A stretch of 15,332 bases of DNA from assembly GCA_945874115.1 (NCBI GenBank), contig CAMCFD010000033.1, positions 1 through 15,332 on the forward strand, read 5' to 3'. Shown piece by piece: positions 6,385-12,821 of the stretch; positions within the stretch are counted from its first letter, which is position 1, and each line of letters starts with the position of its first letter. The DNA is from Rickettsia typhi (GTDB lineage: Bacteria; Pseudomonadota; Alphaproteobacteria; Rickettsiales; UBA1997). Under the pieces are notes generated by a model that was given only the letters and a program-made list of their open reading frames with translations, did no database searches and had not been told where the DNA came from. The position numbers and the translations under genes are program-made.

Positions 6385-6654
6385 CCGAGGTTCACGCACA
6401 AATGGAGGAGATCTTACGAAACAAACAATCTCGCGGATTTCGTTCTGGATTATTTGCCAAAACATTATCAACAATTTACGCCGCATTTACATTTCATAGA
6501 CCAAGTCAATATTGTGAATTTATTTATAGCCAACTAGTTTTTTACTACGGGAGTTTTTGATACTGTCGAAATTTTAACAAACAAGCTTTCAAGAATTAAA
6601 TCGTCGCAAGTTTGTTTTGATAAAAGTGGAATTACGCCACAAAATTTTAATTAA
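6385..6654 (+). pseudogene. Degraded ORF with one in-frame stop
   Basis: One plus-strand frame reads as protein for about 90 codons: NNLADFVLDYLPKHYQQF, HLHFIDQVNIVNLFIAN, then a TAG at 6535-6537, then FFTTGVFDTVEILTNKLS and SSQVCFDKSGITPQNFN ending in TAA at 6652-6654. Both sides of the TAG are in the same frame, so a single base change would restore it. I find no start codon at the left end, where it runs into the duplicated upstream block. The CFDKSGIT string recalls the DKTG motif of P-type ATPases, but the surroundings do not fit. Probably the tail of a lost gene. Confidence 0.35.
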
Positions 6655-6666
6655 AAAGGAGTGTTT

Positions 6667-7101
6667 ATGGACATCTATAACTATCTAAAAAAAGATCACA
6701 AAAAAGTTAATAAACTTATGGAAGATTTACTCGCGATAGAAGATAAAGAACAAAAACACATTTTGTTTGAAAAAATAAAACAAGAACTTTTGCTTCATGC
6801 CAAAACCGAAGAAAAAACTTTCTATCAAGAAATAGAAGATAAAAAGCCAGCAAAAGAGTGGGTTGAAGAAGCTAAATCTGAACATAAAGAAATAGAGAAA
6901 TATTTAAAAAAACTTTCTGCTTTAAAATTTGGCGACGAAGAATGGATCGAACAATTTGGCGAATTTAAACACAGCGTAAGCCATCACGTTGAAGAGGAAG
7001 AAGGTAGAATTTTTGACAAAGCAAAACAAATTTTATCATCAAAACGCGCCGATGAATTGTCTGAAGAAATGGAAGAAATGAAAAAAACCATAAAAATATA
7101 G
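6667..7101 (+). CDS. Hemerythrin HHE-domain protein
   Basis: The 144-residue product is an all-helical four-helix bundle protein with the metal-ligand pattern of the family: His11 (KKDHKKV), His44 and Glu48 (HAKTEE), His73 (EHKE), then His102 and/or His106-107 with the acidic run 109-112 (HSVSHHVEEEE). Such proteins carry a non-haem di-iron centre that binds oxygen or senses oxygen, NO or iron; the precise role is not evident here. The ATG at 6667 is preferred over the GTG at 6661 because AAAAAGGAG ends 5 bases before it, the same arrangement as at 3739 and 8827. The stop codon directly abuts the next gene's ATG, so the two are translationally coupled. Confidence 0.85.
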   Translation: MDIYNYLKKDHKKVNKLMEDLLAIEDKEQKHILFEKIKQELLLHAKTEEKTFYQEIEDKKPAKEWVEEAKSEHKEIEKYLKKLSALKFGDEEWIEQFGEFKHSVSHHVEEEEGRIFDKAKQILSSKRADELSEEMEEMKKTIKI

Positions 7102-7620
7102 ATGAAAGACAAAAATATATTTTGCGATGAAGAAATTGAGGCGATCAAAAATTTCTTCATCGTAAGATGCGAAACAATATCAGTTGCAGAAAGCGTCACT
7201 TCTGGACTTATTCAAACATCGATGTCAATTGCGCAAGATGCCAGAAAATTTTATCAAGGCGGCATCAGCGTCTATAATTTAGGACAAAAATGTCGCCATC
7301 TTTCTATCGATCCAATTTTCGCACAAAATTGCGACTCGGTTTCGAAGCGCGTCGCAAGTGATATGGCGCGAAATGTCTGTAAATTATTCACCAGCGATTG
7401 GGGAATTGGAATCACCGGCTATGCCACTAAAACACCAGAATCGGACAATAAATTATTCGCATATTGGGCGCTGTCTTATCGCGGTGAAATAATAATCGAC
7501 AGAAAAATTGATGGACAAAAATATGCAAAAGAAACTTCATTAAACACTCAATTATTTTATACAAAAACATTGCTACAAAACTTCTTTGAAGCCCTAAAAA
7601 ACGGCGAATTAGATGTTTGA
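7102..7620 (+). CDS. CinA C-terminal-domain-like protein (PncC-type amidase fold)
   Basis: The 172-residue product matches the CinA C-terminal family, which includes nicotinamide-mononucleotide deamidase PncC. Visible landmarks are ISVAESVTSGLIQ (26-38) in place of the usual AESCTGG, FYQGGISVYNLGQKCR (50-65), DSVSKRVASDMA and WGIGITGYATKTPES (100-114). Ser31 and Lys63 fall where the catalytic Ser and Lys are expected. The changes Cys to Val and Gly to Ser in the first motif, and YNLGQK in the second, mark a divergent stand-alone subfamily that I recall as common in Bacteroidetes. Activity on NMN is plausible but unproven. Its ATG follows the hemerythrin stop without a gap, pointing to one operon with that gene. 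Confidence 0.8.
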   Translation: MKDKNIFCDEEIEAIKNFFIVRCETISVAESVTSGLIQTSMSIAQDARKFYQGGISVYNLGQKCRHLSIDPIFAQNCDSVSKRVASDMARNVCKLFTSDWGIGITGYATKTPESDNKLFAYWALSYRGEIIIDRKIDGQKYAKETSLNTQLFYTKTLLQNFFEALKNGELDV

Positions 7621-7772
7621 GAATTTTTGTTATTAAGAAAAAATCCCACAAACTTTATAAAAAAAACTGTATAATTAATTTTAATAATGAAAAAAGAAAT
7701 ATTTTTTTACTAGAAAACCAACAATAAAAATCATATCTCAAATCACAAAAATCCTTTACAAAAAACTAAATC

Positions 7773-7800
7773 GGGGCTTTTACAGTTAAGTAAAAACCCC
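7773..7800 (-). terminator. Terminator after the DJ-1/small peptide operon
   Basis: On the minus strand GGGGTTTTTAC and GTAAAAGCCCC form an 11-base stem (one G-U pair) around TTAACT, followed by GATTTAGTTTTTT. On the plus strand the same position is a C-A mismatch, which favours the minus orientation. It begins 5 bases beyond the stop of the 32-residue ORF. Confidence 0.7.
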
Positions 7801-7805
7801 AAAAA

Positions 7806-7904
7806 TTATTTCTTGCTTTTACTAACGCCTTTAAATATTTTCTTTATTTTCTGACGCATAAAAAACCTTTTCACCCTTTTTTTACCTTTTTGATTCAGCG
7901 ACAC
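7806..7904 (-). CDS. 32-residue strongly basic peptide, GTG start
   Basis: A short ORF with a GTG start encodes VSLNQKGKKRVKRFFMRQKI followed by KKIFKGVSKSKK (first residue Met in vivo). About 14 of 32 residues are Lys or Arg, with none acidic. A very strong AAGGAGG (7910-7916) lies 5 bases before the GTG and within the gap after the DJ-1/PfpI stop codon at 7919; the terminator at 7773-7800 follows directly. Placement between a perfect ribosome binding site and a terminator argues for a real gene co-transcribed with DJ-1/PfpI. The peptide could be nucleic-acid or membrane binding; amphipathic spacing of Phe, Ile and Val with Lys is visible. No family recognised. Confidence 0.6.
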   Translation of the reverse strand: MSLNQKGKKRVKRFFMRQKIKKIFKGVSKSKK

Positions 7905-7918
7905 AAATCCTCCTTTTC

Positions 7919-8563
7919 TTAATTATTTGCAGATTGTGTTTCTAAAGACTCAATAACGCCGCAAAGATGGCGATGCAAGTCACCGGGCATTCTGGCGGTT
8001 ATAAATTGTCCGTCTTTATTCAAAGCTTCGTCTGAAAATTGCGCGCCCGCCTCTTCAAGCTCTTCTTTCATTTCGGGCCATGCGGCGATTTTTTTGCCAC
8101 CAACCAATCGCGCCGAAATTAAAATTTGCGCACCGTGACAAATTGAAGCAATCGGCTTTCCAGTGGCTGCAAATTGTTTGACAAAATTAATCACATCTTC
8201 ATTTTTGCGCAAACTTTTCGGAGCCTTCCCACCCGGCAAATAAATCAATTCATAATCTTGTGGGTTAACTTCTTTTATCGATTTACTATTCTTCAAACCA
8301 AGATCACATTTACCCTCAAATTCTCCTCCATCTTCAGTCACCACATCAACTTCATAACCCTCTTCGTTGAAGCGATAATATGGATAAAAAAATTCGAGAT
8401 CTTCAACATTATCACCAGTGATAATGATTACTTTAGCATTTTTTTTCAAACGCTGCGGAATTGGCGCCGCCTTATAAACATCCTCAATATGTTCCGATTT
8501 TATCACTGCATCGCCGCTTTGATATAATTCGTTCACAGCAAAATTTGAATTATCATTTTTCAT
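7919..8563 (-). CDS. DJ-1/PfpI-family protein with an N-terminal extension
   Basis: The 214-residue product closely follows archaeal PfpI/PH1704-type proteins from about residue 43. Landmarks are VIIITGDNVEDLEFFYPYYR (45-64) with Glu54 at the conserved acidic site, EEGYEVDVV, YELIYLPGGKAP (104-115), GKPIASICHGAQILISA (135-151) with the nucleophile Cys142 and His143, and ARMPGDLHRHL at 190-200. Family members act as glyoxalase/deglycase-like or peptidase-like stress enzymes on reactive aldehydes; the exact substrate is unknown here. Residues 1-42 are an extra N-terminal segment. The ATG at 8563 follows AGGAGAAAA, a good site. It is the first gene of a short operon with the 32-residue basic peptide, and a collapsed paralogue is at 6106-6252. 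Confidence 0.9.
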   Translation of the reverse strand: MKNDNSNFAVNELYQSGDAVIKSEHIEDVYKAAPIPQRLKKNAKVIIITGDNVEDLEFFYPYYRFNEEGYEVDVVTEDGGEFEGKCDLGLKNSKSIKEVNPQDYELIYLPGGKAPKSLRKNEDVINFVKQFAATGKPIASICHGAQILISARLVGGKKIAAWPEMKEELEEAGAQFSDEALNKDGQFITARMPGDLHRHLCGVIESLETQSANN

Positions 8564-8690
8564 TTTTCTCCTTAAATAAATTATTGAATTAAAAACTATT
8601 TTTGGTATAGCTAAGTGCCTAACAATTTAAAATCTCCACAAAGAAGTTGTCTATTATGATTTAGCGCAAATTTTATAAATTTCTCATAAA
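8564..8690 (-). promoter_or_regulatory. Upstream region of DJ-1/PfpI, copy B of a duplicated block
   Basis: This is the counterpart of 6253-6380. It shares AATTTTATAAATTTCTCATA, TATTATGATTT, CACAAAGAA and TAAAAACTAT in the same order and at nearly the same distances from the start codon. AAATCATAATAG read on the minus strand is the likely -10 area. The remaining bases to 8826 serve the divergent lipoprotein gene. Confidence 0.65.
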
Positions 8691-8826
8691 CCACAACCTC
8701 GACTCAAATTGTTTATACTCTATTAATAATTTCATCTCTCACTCAGCATAGATAAGTTATTGGCGCTATCTTAACCTTTTATTCGCTACAGTTTTATTTG
8801 ATATTAAAAACAAAAAGGAGTCCTAA

Positions 8827-9489
8827 ATGATAAAGAAACTATTAGTTACATTAGCAACAATTGCTATCGCAGTTGTCGCCTCTTGCAAATCACCAATGAT
8901 AAAAAATACTAACAGTGAAAAAAATCAAATAGTAATAAGCGGAAAAGTTTCAAAAGCCACCAGCGATTCTTTTGAAATAAGTTATGGAATTGACAAAGCA
9001 ATCGTTGTTGATCTAAAAAATTGGACTTTGGACGACGGAATCAAATCACTAAAAGAAGGTGAAAAAGTCACGGTTTATGGCTATATGGACAATAATTTGC
9101 TTGAAAGAAAAAAATTGACTACTCGCGCAATTTATATTCACGACAGAAATTCTTATTATGTCACCGACACTTTAGACGATAATTATCAATTGAATTATCA
9201 TCTATTTACAACAAAAGTTGGCTCTAGTGCAATTCCTGACGAGACTCAATTAAGCATTAAAGGTGAAATTATAAATATCAGTGAAGAAGATTTTACGCTT
9301 AAAGTTGGCCTTAACATGATTGTTGTAAATGTTGGCTCTCTTGACTACGATCCTTTCAACAAGAAAAATCCTAAAAAAATTAAAGTTGGCGACAGAGTTT
9401 ATGTTTCAGCTAAATTAGATTCAGGATTATTTGAACAAAGAGAAATTAACGCAAACACTGTTTTGAAACTTTTTAGAGTGAAAAAATAG
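8827..9489 (+). CDS. Lipoprotein with two tandem OB-like repeats
   Basis: The 220-residue product has a lipoprotein signal: MIKKLLVTLATIAIAVVASC, with Cys20 after VAS. The mature part holds two similar beta-rich units of about 70 residues. The first (about 35-107) reads IVISGKVSKATSDSFEISYG, then GEKVTVYGYMDNNLLERKKL. The second (about 142-215) reads LSIKGEIINISEEDFTLKVG, then GDRVYVSAKLDSGLFEQREI. The matching order GK/GE, DSFEI/EDFTL, AIVVDL/MIVVNV, GxxV and LxExxxL points to an internal duplication, perhaps of a small OB-fold-like periplasmic domain. A strong AAAAAGGAG site precedes the ATG. It is divergent from DJ-1/PfpI. The family is not firmly recognised. Confidence 0.8.
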   Translation: MIKKLLVTLATIAIAVVASCKSPMIKNTNSEKNQIVISGKVSKATSDSFEISYGIDKAIVVDLKNWTLDDGIKSLKEGEKVTVYGYMDNNLLERKKLTTRAIYIHDRNSYYVTDTLDDNYQLNYHLFTTKVGSSAIPDETQLSIKGEIINISEEDFTLKVGLNMIVVNVGSLDYDPFNKKNPKKIKVGDRVYVSAKLDSGLFEQREINANTVLKLFRVKK

Positions 9490-9506
9490 TTTTATTTTTT
9501 GATTAT

Positions 9507-9543
9507 GCGAGGCGGAGAAATCTTTCGTCTCGCTATTTTTTTT
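9507..9543. terminator. Terminator between convergent genes
   Basis: GCGAGGCGGA (9507-9516) pairs with TCTTTCGTCTCGC (ending 9533) over ten positions with G-U pairs, and a run of eight T follows on the plus strand. It starts 17 bases after the lipoprotein stop and touches the stop codon of the minus-strand gene at 9533. Confidence 0.8.
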
Positions 9544-9928
9544 CATCATCACCAAATCCCGCGAAGAAAGATTTCACTAACGATCCAACTTTTTTCACAT
9601 CTTTTTCCTTAAAAAACCAATTAAATTCTTTGGCTTTCTTAAGTTTTTTTTGCGCCAAAATATTGCAAATTTCTGCCGAAATAAGCAAAAGAATAAAAAC
9701 CACTAAACTCGCACCAATATCCGAAAGTCCAACCTTTAGAAGCATTTTATAAATCTGAAAATGAACCAATAATACCGCAGCAACCGTAAGCATCGCCGAC
9801 ATAAAATGATACATGATTCCCTTTCCTACATTTGACGCAATCGAAGAAATTATTGAGGTTTTAAGTATGATATAACTCGAAACCAGCGCAAGAATTTTTT
9901 TAACTTGCGGAGAGAAAAATTTAGCCAT
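9533..9928 (-). CDS. YqjE-like / phage-holin-superfamily membrane protein
   Basis: The 131-residue product has two or three hydrophobic segments: a weak one about residues 10-30, and two strong ones at about 38-60 (MYHFMSAMLTVAAVLLVHFQ) and 66-90 (VGLSDIGASLVVFILLLISA). A basic, amphipathic stretch (AQKKLKKAKEF) and a charged end DDEKK follow. Size, topology and position directly behind a DUF883/YqjD-like gene match the E. coli yqjD-yqjE arrangement, where YqjE is a holin-superfamily (DUF1469) protein of unknown function. The assignment leans on context more than on sequence. Start at 9928 is 2 bases after the upstream stop codon, so translation is coupled. Confidence 0.65.
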   Translation of the reverse strand: MAKFFSPQVKKILALVSSYIILKTSIISSIASNVGKGIMYHFMSAMLTVAAVLLVHFQIYKMLLKVGLSDIGASLVVFILLLISAEICNILAQKKLKKAKEFNWFFKEKDVKKVGSLVKSFFAGFGDDEKK

Positions 9929-9930
9929 TT

Positions 9931-10161
9931 TTATTTTTTAGTAAAAATACTTTTGATTAAACCAACAACTAGAGCTCCGCTTAAAATAGCTATTACCGCG
10001 CTTTTAATTGGATTTTTTTTGATCTTTTTTTTATAACCACCAGCAATTTTCTCAACTTTTTTCTTCTTACCTTTTAAGTAAGTTTTCGTTGATTCTTTAG
10101 CCTTATTAACCACATTAGAATTATTTTCTTTTTTTGCGCGTATCTTATTTTTAGTAGTCAT
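9931..10161 (-). CDS. Short DUF883/YqjD-like membrane-anchored protein
   Basis: The 76-residue product has a strongly basic N-terminal part (KNKIRAKKENN, then GKKKKVEKIAGGYKKK) followed by IKKNPIKSAVIAILSGALVV near residues 48-67. This is the NP motif and single C-terminal anchor typical of the ElaB/YqjD group. It is shorter and much more basic than the relative at 1986-2342, which would suit binding to ribosomes or nucleic acid at the membrane. No good ribosome binding site is seen before the ATG. It heads a two-gene operon with the YqjE-like gene. Confidence 0.72.
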   Translation of the reverse strand: MTTKNKIRAKKENNSNVVNKAKESTKTYLKGKKKKVEKIAGGYKKKIKKNPIKSAVIAILSGALVVGLIKSIFTKK

Positions 10162-10608
10162 ATTTTTTTAAATTAATTTTCTAGGTTTAAATTCTATCAT
10201 TACCGATTTCTTTTTGTAAAGAAAATTCTCATTCTAAGTTGACCAGTGTAGCAAAGAGAGCAAATTATTTAAATTTTATCCGAAATTATAATAGATTTTT
10301 AACGGACGTAATTTTAAACCACATCAAACTCGAAACCCAATCATGCCGCTATCCCATTAATAATTATAAAAAGATAAATTTTAAATAAAAACCAGTCATA
10401 TCTAGCAATATTGGTGATTTTTATTTAATATTTTAGACCGAAATTATCAATTATTAGCGAAAAATATTATCATAAGACACATCAAATGACTTTCTTTACC
10501 TTCCCGCTATAAATTCGACCCACATTTCACATAGATAATTTATACATCAAAAAATATTATTATTAAACACTACGACAAACCCGCAATAACAACCAAAAAA
10601 AGGAACTT
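10162..10608. other. Gene-free spacer between divergent genes
   Basis: This 447-base AT-rich stretch separates the YqjD-like gene (-) from the membrane-protein gene (+). I find no credible ORF. It contains an 11-base inverted repeat, TTAAATAAAAA (10381-10391) with TTTTTATTTAA (10418-10428), and a repeated CCGAAATTAT at 10280 and 10438. Both promoters should lie here, but no consensus pair stands out. Confidence 0.45.
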
Positions 10609-11052
10609 ATGAAAGATAATCTCATAATCAGAAAAGTCAGCGTCAGAAGTGGTGCAATTTCTGGATTTATCGCAAGCCTAATTTCATCAATCGTTTTAAT
10701 AATTCTAACAGCTCTCATAGTAATTCCGCAATTTAATTACGTCTCAATTTATGGCTCACTTGTTGGCGTCACCGACAACGCAATCGCCGCATGGATCGTT
10801 TATTTCATCATCGGCACATTCGTCTGGGGCATATTATACGCATTCACACATGAATATTTACCTGATGAAAATTTCGTCACTAAAGGCATGGTGTTTGGAT
10901 TAGCGGTATGGGTCTTTCTTATGATAATATTAATGCCTCTCGCCGGTCAATCAGTCTTCTTAAGAGAGTTTGGCTATAGCGCTGCCGGAATAACTCTTAT
11001 TGCCCAATTAATTTTTGGAATTGTTTTAGCTTGGACCTATGAAAAAATTTAA
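10609..11052 (+). CDS. DUF6789/YagU-like four-helix membrane protein
   Basis: The 147-residue product has four membrane segments, about residues 16-40, 58-80, 92-112 and 120-143. Typical pieces of this family are SGAISGFIASLISS at the start, AAWIVYFIIGTFVWGILYAF (60-79), KGMVFGLAVWVFLMIILMPL (91-110) and IFGIVLAWTYEKI at the end. The function of these proteins is unknown; E. coli YagU is linked to acid resistance, but it is not close enough to transfer that role. The ATG follows AAAAAAAGGAACTT, a good ribosome binding site. It stands alone between two gaps. Confidence 0.7.
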   Translation: MKDNLIIRKVSVRSGAISGFIASLISSIVLIILTALIVIPQFNYVSIYGSLVGVTDNAIAAWIVYFIIGTFVWGILYAFTHEYLPDENFVTKGMVFGLAVWVFLMIILMPLAGQSVFLREFGYSAAGITLIAQLIFGIVLAWTYEKI

Positions 11053-11272
11053 GAATAATTTATTGATATGAAACGCAATATAGGATAAAAGCTCAAATAT
11101 GCATTGTGCTTTAGGTCAAATTGGGATTGGGTTTGAAAAATTCGATAATTATTTATTCTTCAAATTAAATAATTTTAGGCTCGAATACACAAATTCAATC
11201 CTAATTTATAAATTTCTATTTTTTCATCCGTCTATAATTGAAGCACAAAAGGCACTCTCTCCAATTTAAAAA
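11053..11272. other. AT-rich spacer between convergent genes
   Basis: The 220 bases between the membrane-protein gene (+) and rsmD (-) hold no credible ORF. GGATTGGGTTTG near 11124 can pair imperfectly with CAAATTCAATCC near 11190 over a long loop that itself contains self-complementary A/T sequence, so it may fold as a convergent 3' structure. No classical terminator with a T-run was found. Confidence 0.35.
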
Positions 11273-11848
11273 CTAACTTTCCCCCTCACCATCTTTCATC
11301 ACAAAAAACCCGAACCAACTTCCACCATAACTTCTAGAATCAAGCAATTCAAGGCTTTCATCGAGTTTTTGCTCATATTTCGACTCAATAACAATCAGAG
11401 ATTTTTTATCAATCCAATTATTCTCAATTATTTTTTTCAACATCAAATCGACCTTAAAAGAATATGGCGGATCAATAAAAACAAGGTCAAATTTTTGCCG
11501 TGCAATCGAGAGTTTTTCGGCGTCGGCAAGCAAAAAAGTCACCTTGTCTTCAACCTTAAAAACCTCAGCATTTTTCTTGGCAATTTCTAAATGTTTCGGA
11601 TTTTTATCAATCAAAAAAGCCTGCGCAGCTCCACGCGACATAGCCTCAAAAGCAACAGCTCCAGTGCCGCAACACAAATCTAAAACTTTCGCATCTTGAA
11701 TTTTAAAATCAAGTCTCTCCAAAAACTTCGCTGATTGCAAAATATTAAACAATGCCTCGCGATTTCTGTCAGTCGTAGGTCGCAAATCTTTCAAATGAGA
11801 AGAGTCAACCAATTTTCTACCACGAAATTCTCCTGAAATTATGCGCAT
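11273..11848 (-). CDS. rsmD: RsmD, 16S rRNA (guanine966-N2)-methyltransferase
   Basis: The 191-residue product has the usual RsmD size and order of motifs. RIISGEFRGRKL opens the protein and RPTTDRNREALFNIL (23-37) follows. The SAM-binding motif I is VLDLCCGTGAVAFEAMSRGA (55-74), DKN follows strand two, and the catalytic DPPY sits in LVFIDPPYSF about residue 125. The enzyme methylates N2 of G966 in 16S rRNA using S-adenosylmethionine. The C-terminal end is slightly divergent. The gene follows the MsrB-MsrA gene by 12 bases and probably forms an operon with it. No ribosome binding site is visible before the ATG at 11848. Confidence 0.92.
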   Translation of the reverse strand: MRIISGEFRGRKLVDSSHLKDLRPTTDRNREALFNILQSAKFLERLDFKIQDAKVLDLCCGTGAVAFEAMSRGAAQAFLIDKNPKHLEIAKKNAEVFKVEDKVTFLLADAEKLSIARQKFDLVFIDPPYSFKVDLMLKKIIENNWIDKKSLIVIESKYEQKLDESLELLDSRSYGGSWFGFFVMKDGEGES

Positions 11849-11860
11849 TTTTTAAATATA

Positions 11861-12724
11861 TTAAAATCTTTTTGTGTAAAAATGACAATAAGGTTTCTTG
11901 CCATTTTTTTCGTAATATCCTTGATGATAAAGCTCTGCCGGCCAAAACTTATCAACATCTTCGCCAACTTTTCTAATTTTTGTCGCAATCTTCAAACCTT
12001 TATTTTCAAGAACATCAATCAATTTTTTGGCGATTTTTTCCTGCTCTTCACTAGCAACAAAAATCGTCGATAAATATTGCTCACCTCTGTCAGCGCCCTG
12101 CCCGTCTGATTGCTCAGGATTATGAATTTCGAAAAATAATTTGCACAAACTTTCATAATCAGTTTTTGACGAATCAAAAACAACCTCAACAACTTCAATA
12201 TGGCCGCTATTGCCCTTACAAATTTGTTCATATGTCGGATTTTCAATTTTTCCACCCATATATCCCGACCTTACAACCTCAACACCTTGCGCCTTTCTAA
12301 AATAATATTCCACGCCCCAAAAACAACCACCGCCAAAATATGCAACTTCATTTTGCGCACCATTTTTGAATTGAACAAATTCAAGTGAAATCGAATTAAC
12401 ACAATATCTCGCATCTTTCGTCGTAAATCCCTCGCCATAAAAAATATGGCCCAAATGCCCATCGCAATTGGCACAAACAATTTCGATTCTAACACCATCT
12501 TTATCGAGAATTTTTTTTACAGACTCACCAACTTCATCATCAAAACTCGGCCAGCCACAGCCCGAATCAAATTGACTTTGCGCGCCAAACAAAACCGCGT
12601 CACATCTTTTGCAATGATAATTTCCCGCTCGGTTATTTTCATAATATTCACCCGAAAACGGCGCTTCTGTGCCTTTGTGAATTATGACTTTTTCTTCTTG
12701 CGGCGTTAATTTTTTATAAACCAT
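11861..12724 (-). CDS. msrBA: Bifunctional methionine sulfoxide reductase, MsrB-MsrA fusion
   Basis: The 287-residue protein joins both stereospecific methionine sulfoxide reductases. The MsrB half (about 5-118) has zinc cysteines Cys38, Cys41 (CKRC) and Cys84, Cys87 (CANC), SGCGWPSF with Cys56, and the catalytic Cys108 in RYCVNSISLEF. The MsrA half (about 125-287) has the nucleophile Cys134 in YFGGGCFWGVEYYF, then GYMGG, NPTYEQICKGNSGHIE and QGADRGEQYLS. Together they repair R- and S-methionine sulfoxide in proteins using thioredoxin. There is no signal peptide, so it should work in the cytoplasm. The order B then A is the reverse of the MsrA-MsrB fusions such as PilB. GGAGGAAAA before the ATG at 12724 is an excellent site. 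Confidence 0.94.
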   Translation of the reverse strand: MVYKKLTPQEEKVIIHKGTEAPFSGEYYENNRAGNYHCKRCDAVLFGAQSQFDSGCGWPSFDDEVGESVKKILDKDGVRIEIVCANCDGHLGHIFYGEGFTTKDARYCVNSISLEFVQFKNGAQNEVAYFGGGCFWGVEYYFRKAQGVEVVRSGYMGGKIENPTYEQICKGNSGHIEVVEVVFDSSKTDYESLCKLFFEIHNPEQSDGQGADRGEQYLSTIFVASEEQEKIAKKLIDVLENKGLKIATKIRKVGEDVDKFWPAELYHQGYYEKNGKKPYCHFYTKRF

Positions 12725-12751
12725 TTTTCCTCCAACAAATATTCATCCAAA

Positions 12752-12803
12752 CCCCCGTCACTTTCGAGGAGTGCAGCCAACGCGGGCAATCCCCCTCGAG
12801 ACT
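12752..12803. repeat. REP-like GTCA...GAGGAG...GCAATC element, degenerate copy
   Basis: The gap between pheA and msrBA holds a GC-rich island, GTCACTTTCGAGGAGTGC then CCAACGCGGGCAATCCCCC, quite unlike the flanking AT-rich DNA. It resembles the widespread proteobacterial intergenic repeat beginning GTCATTGCGAGGAG and ending GCAATC. TCGAGG (12764-12769) and CCTCGA (12794-12799) can form its stem. Only one copy is seen here, so the assignment rests on remembered consensus. Confidence 0.45.
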
Positions 12804-12821
12804 CTACACAACCAAAAAACC

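Noticed and set aside
6620..6654. P-type ATPase phosphorylation motif suggested by CFDKSGIT
   Set aside because: The residues before it do not follow the ATPase pattern, there is no continuing domain, and the frame ends a few codons later.
9533..9928. Phage remnant suggested by a holin-like protein
   Set aside because: The holin-superfamily resemblance is explained by YqjE next to a YqjD-like gene; no other phage gene is present.
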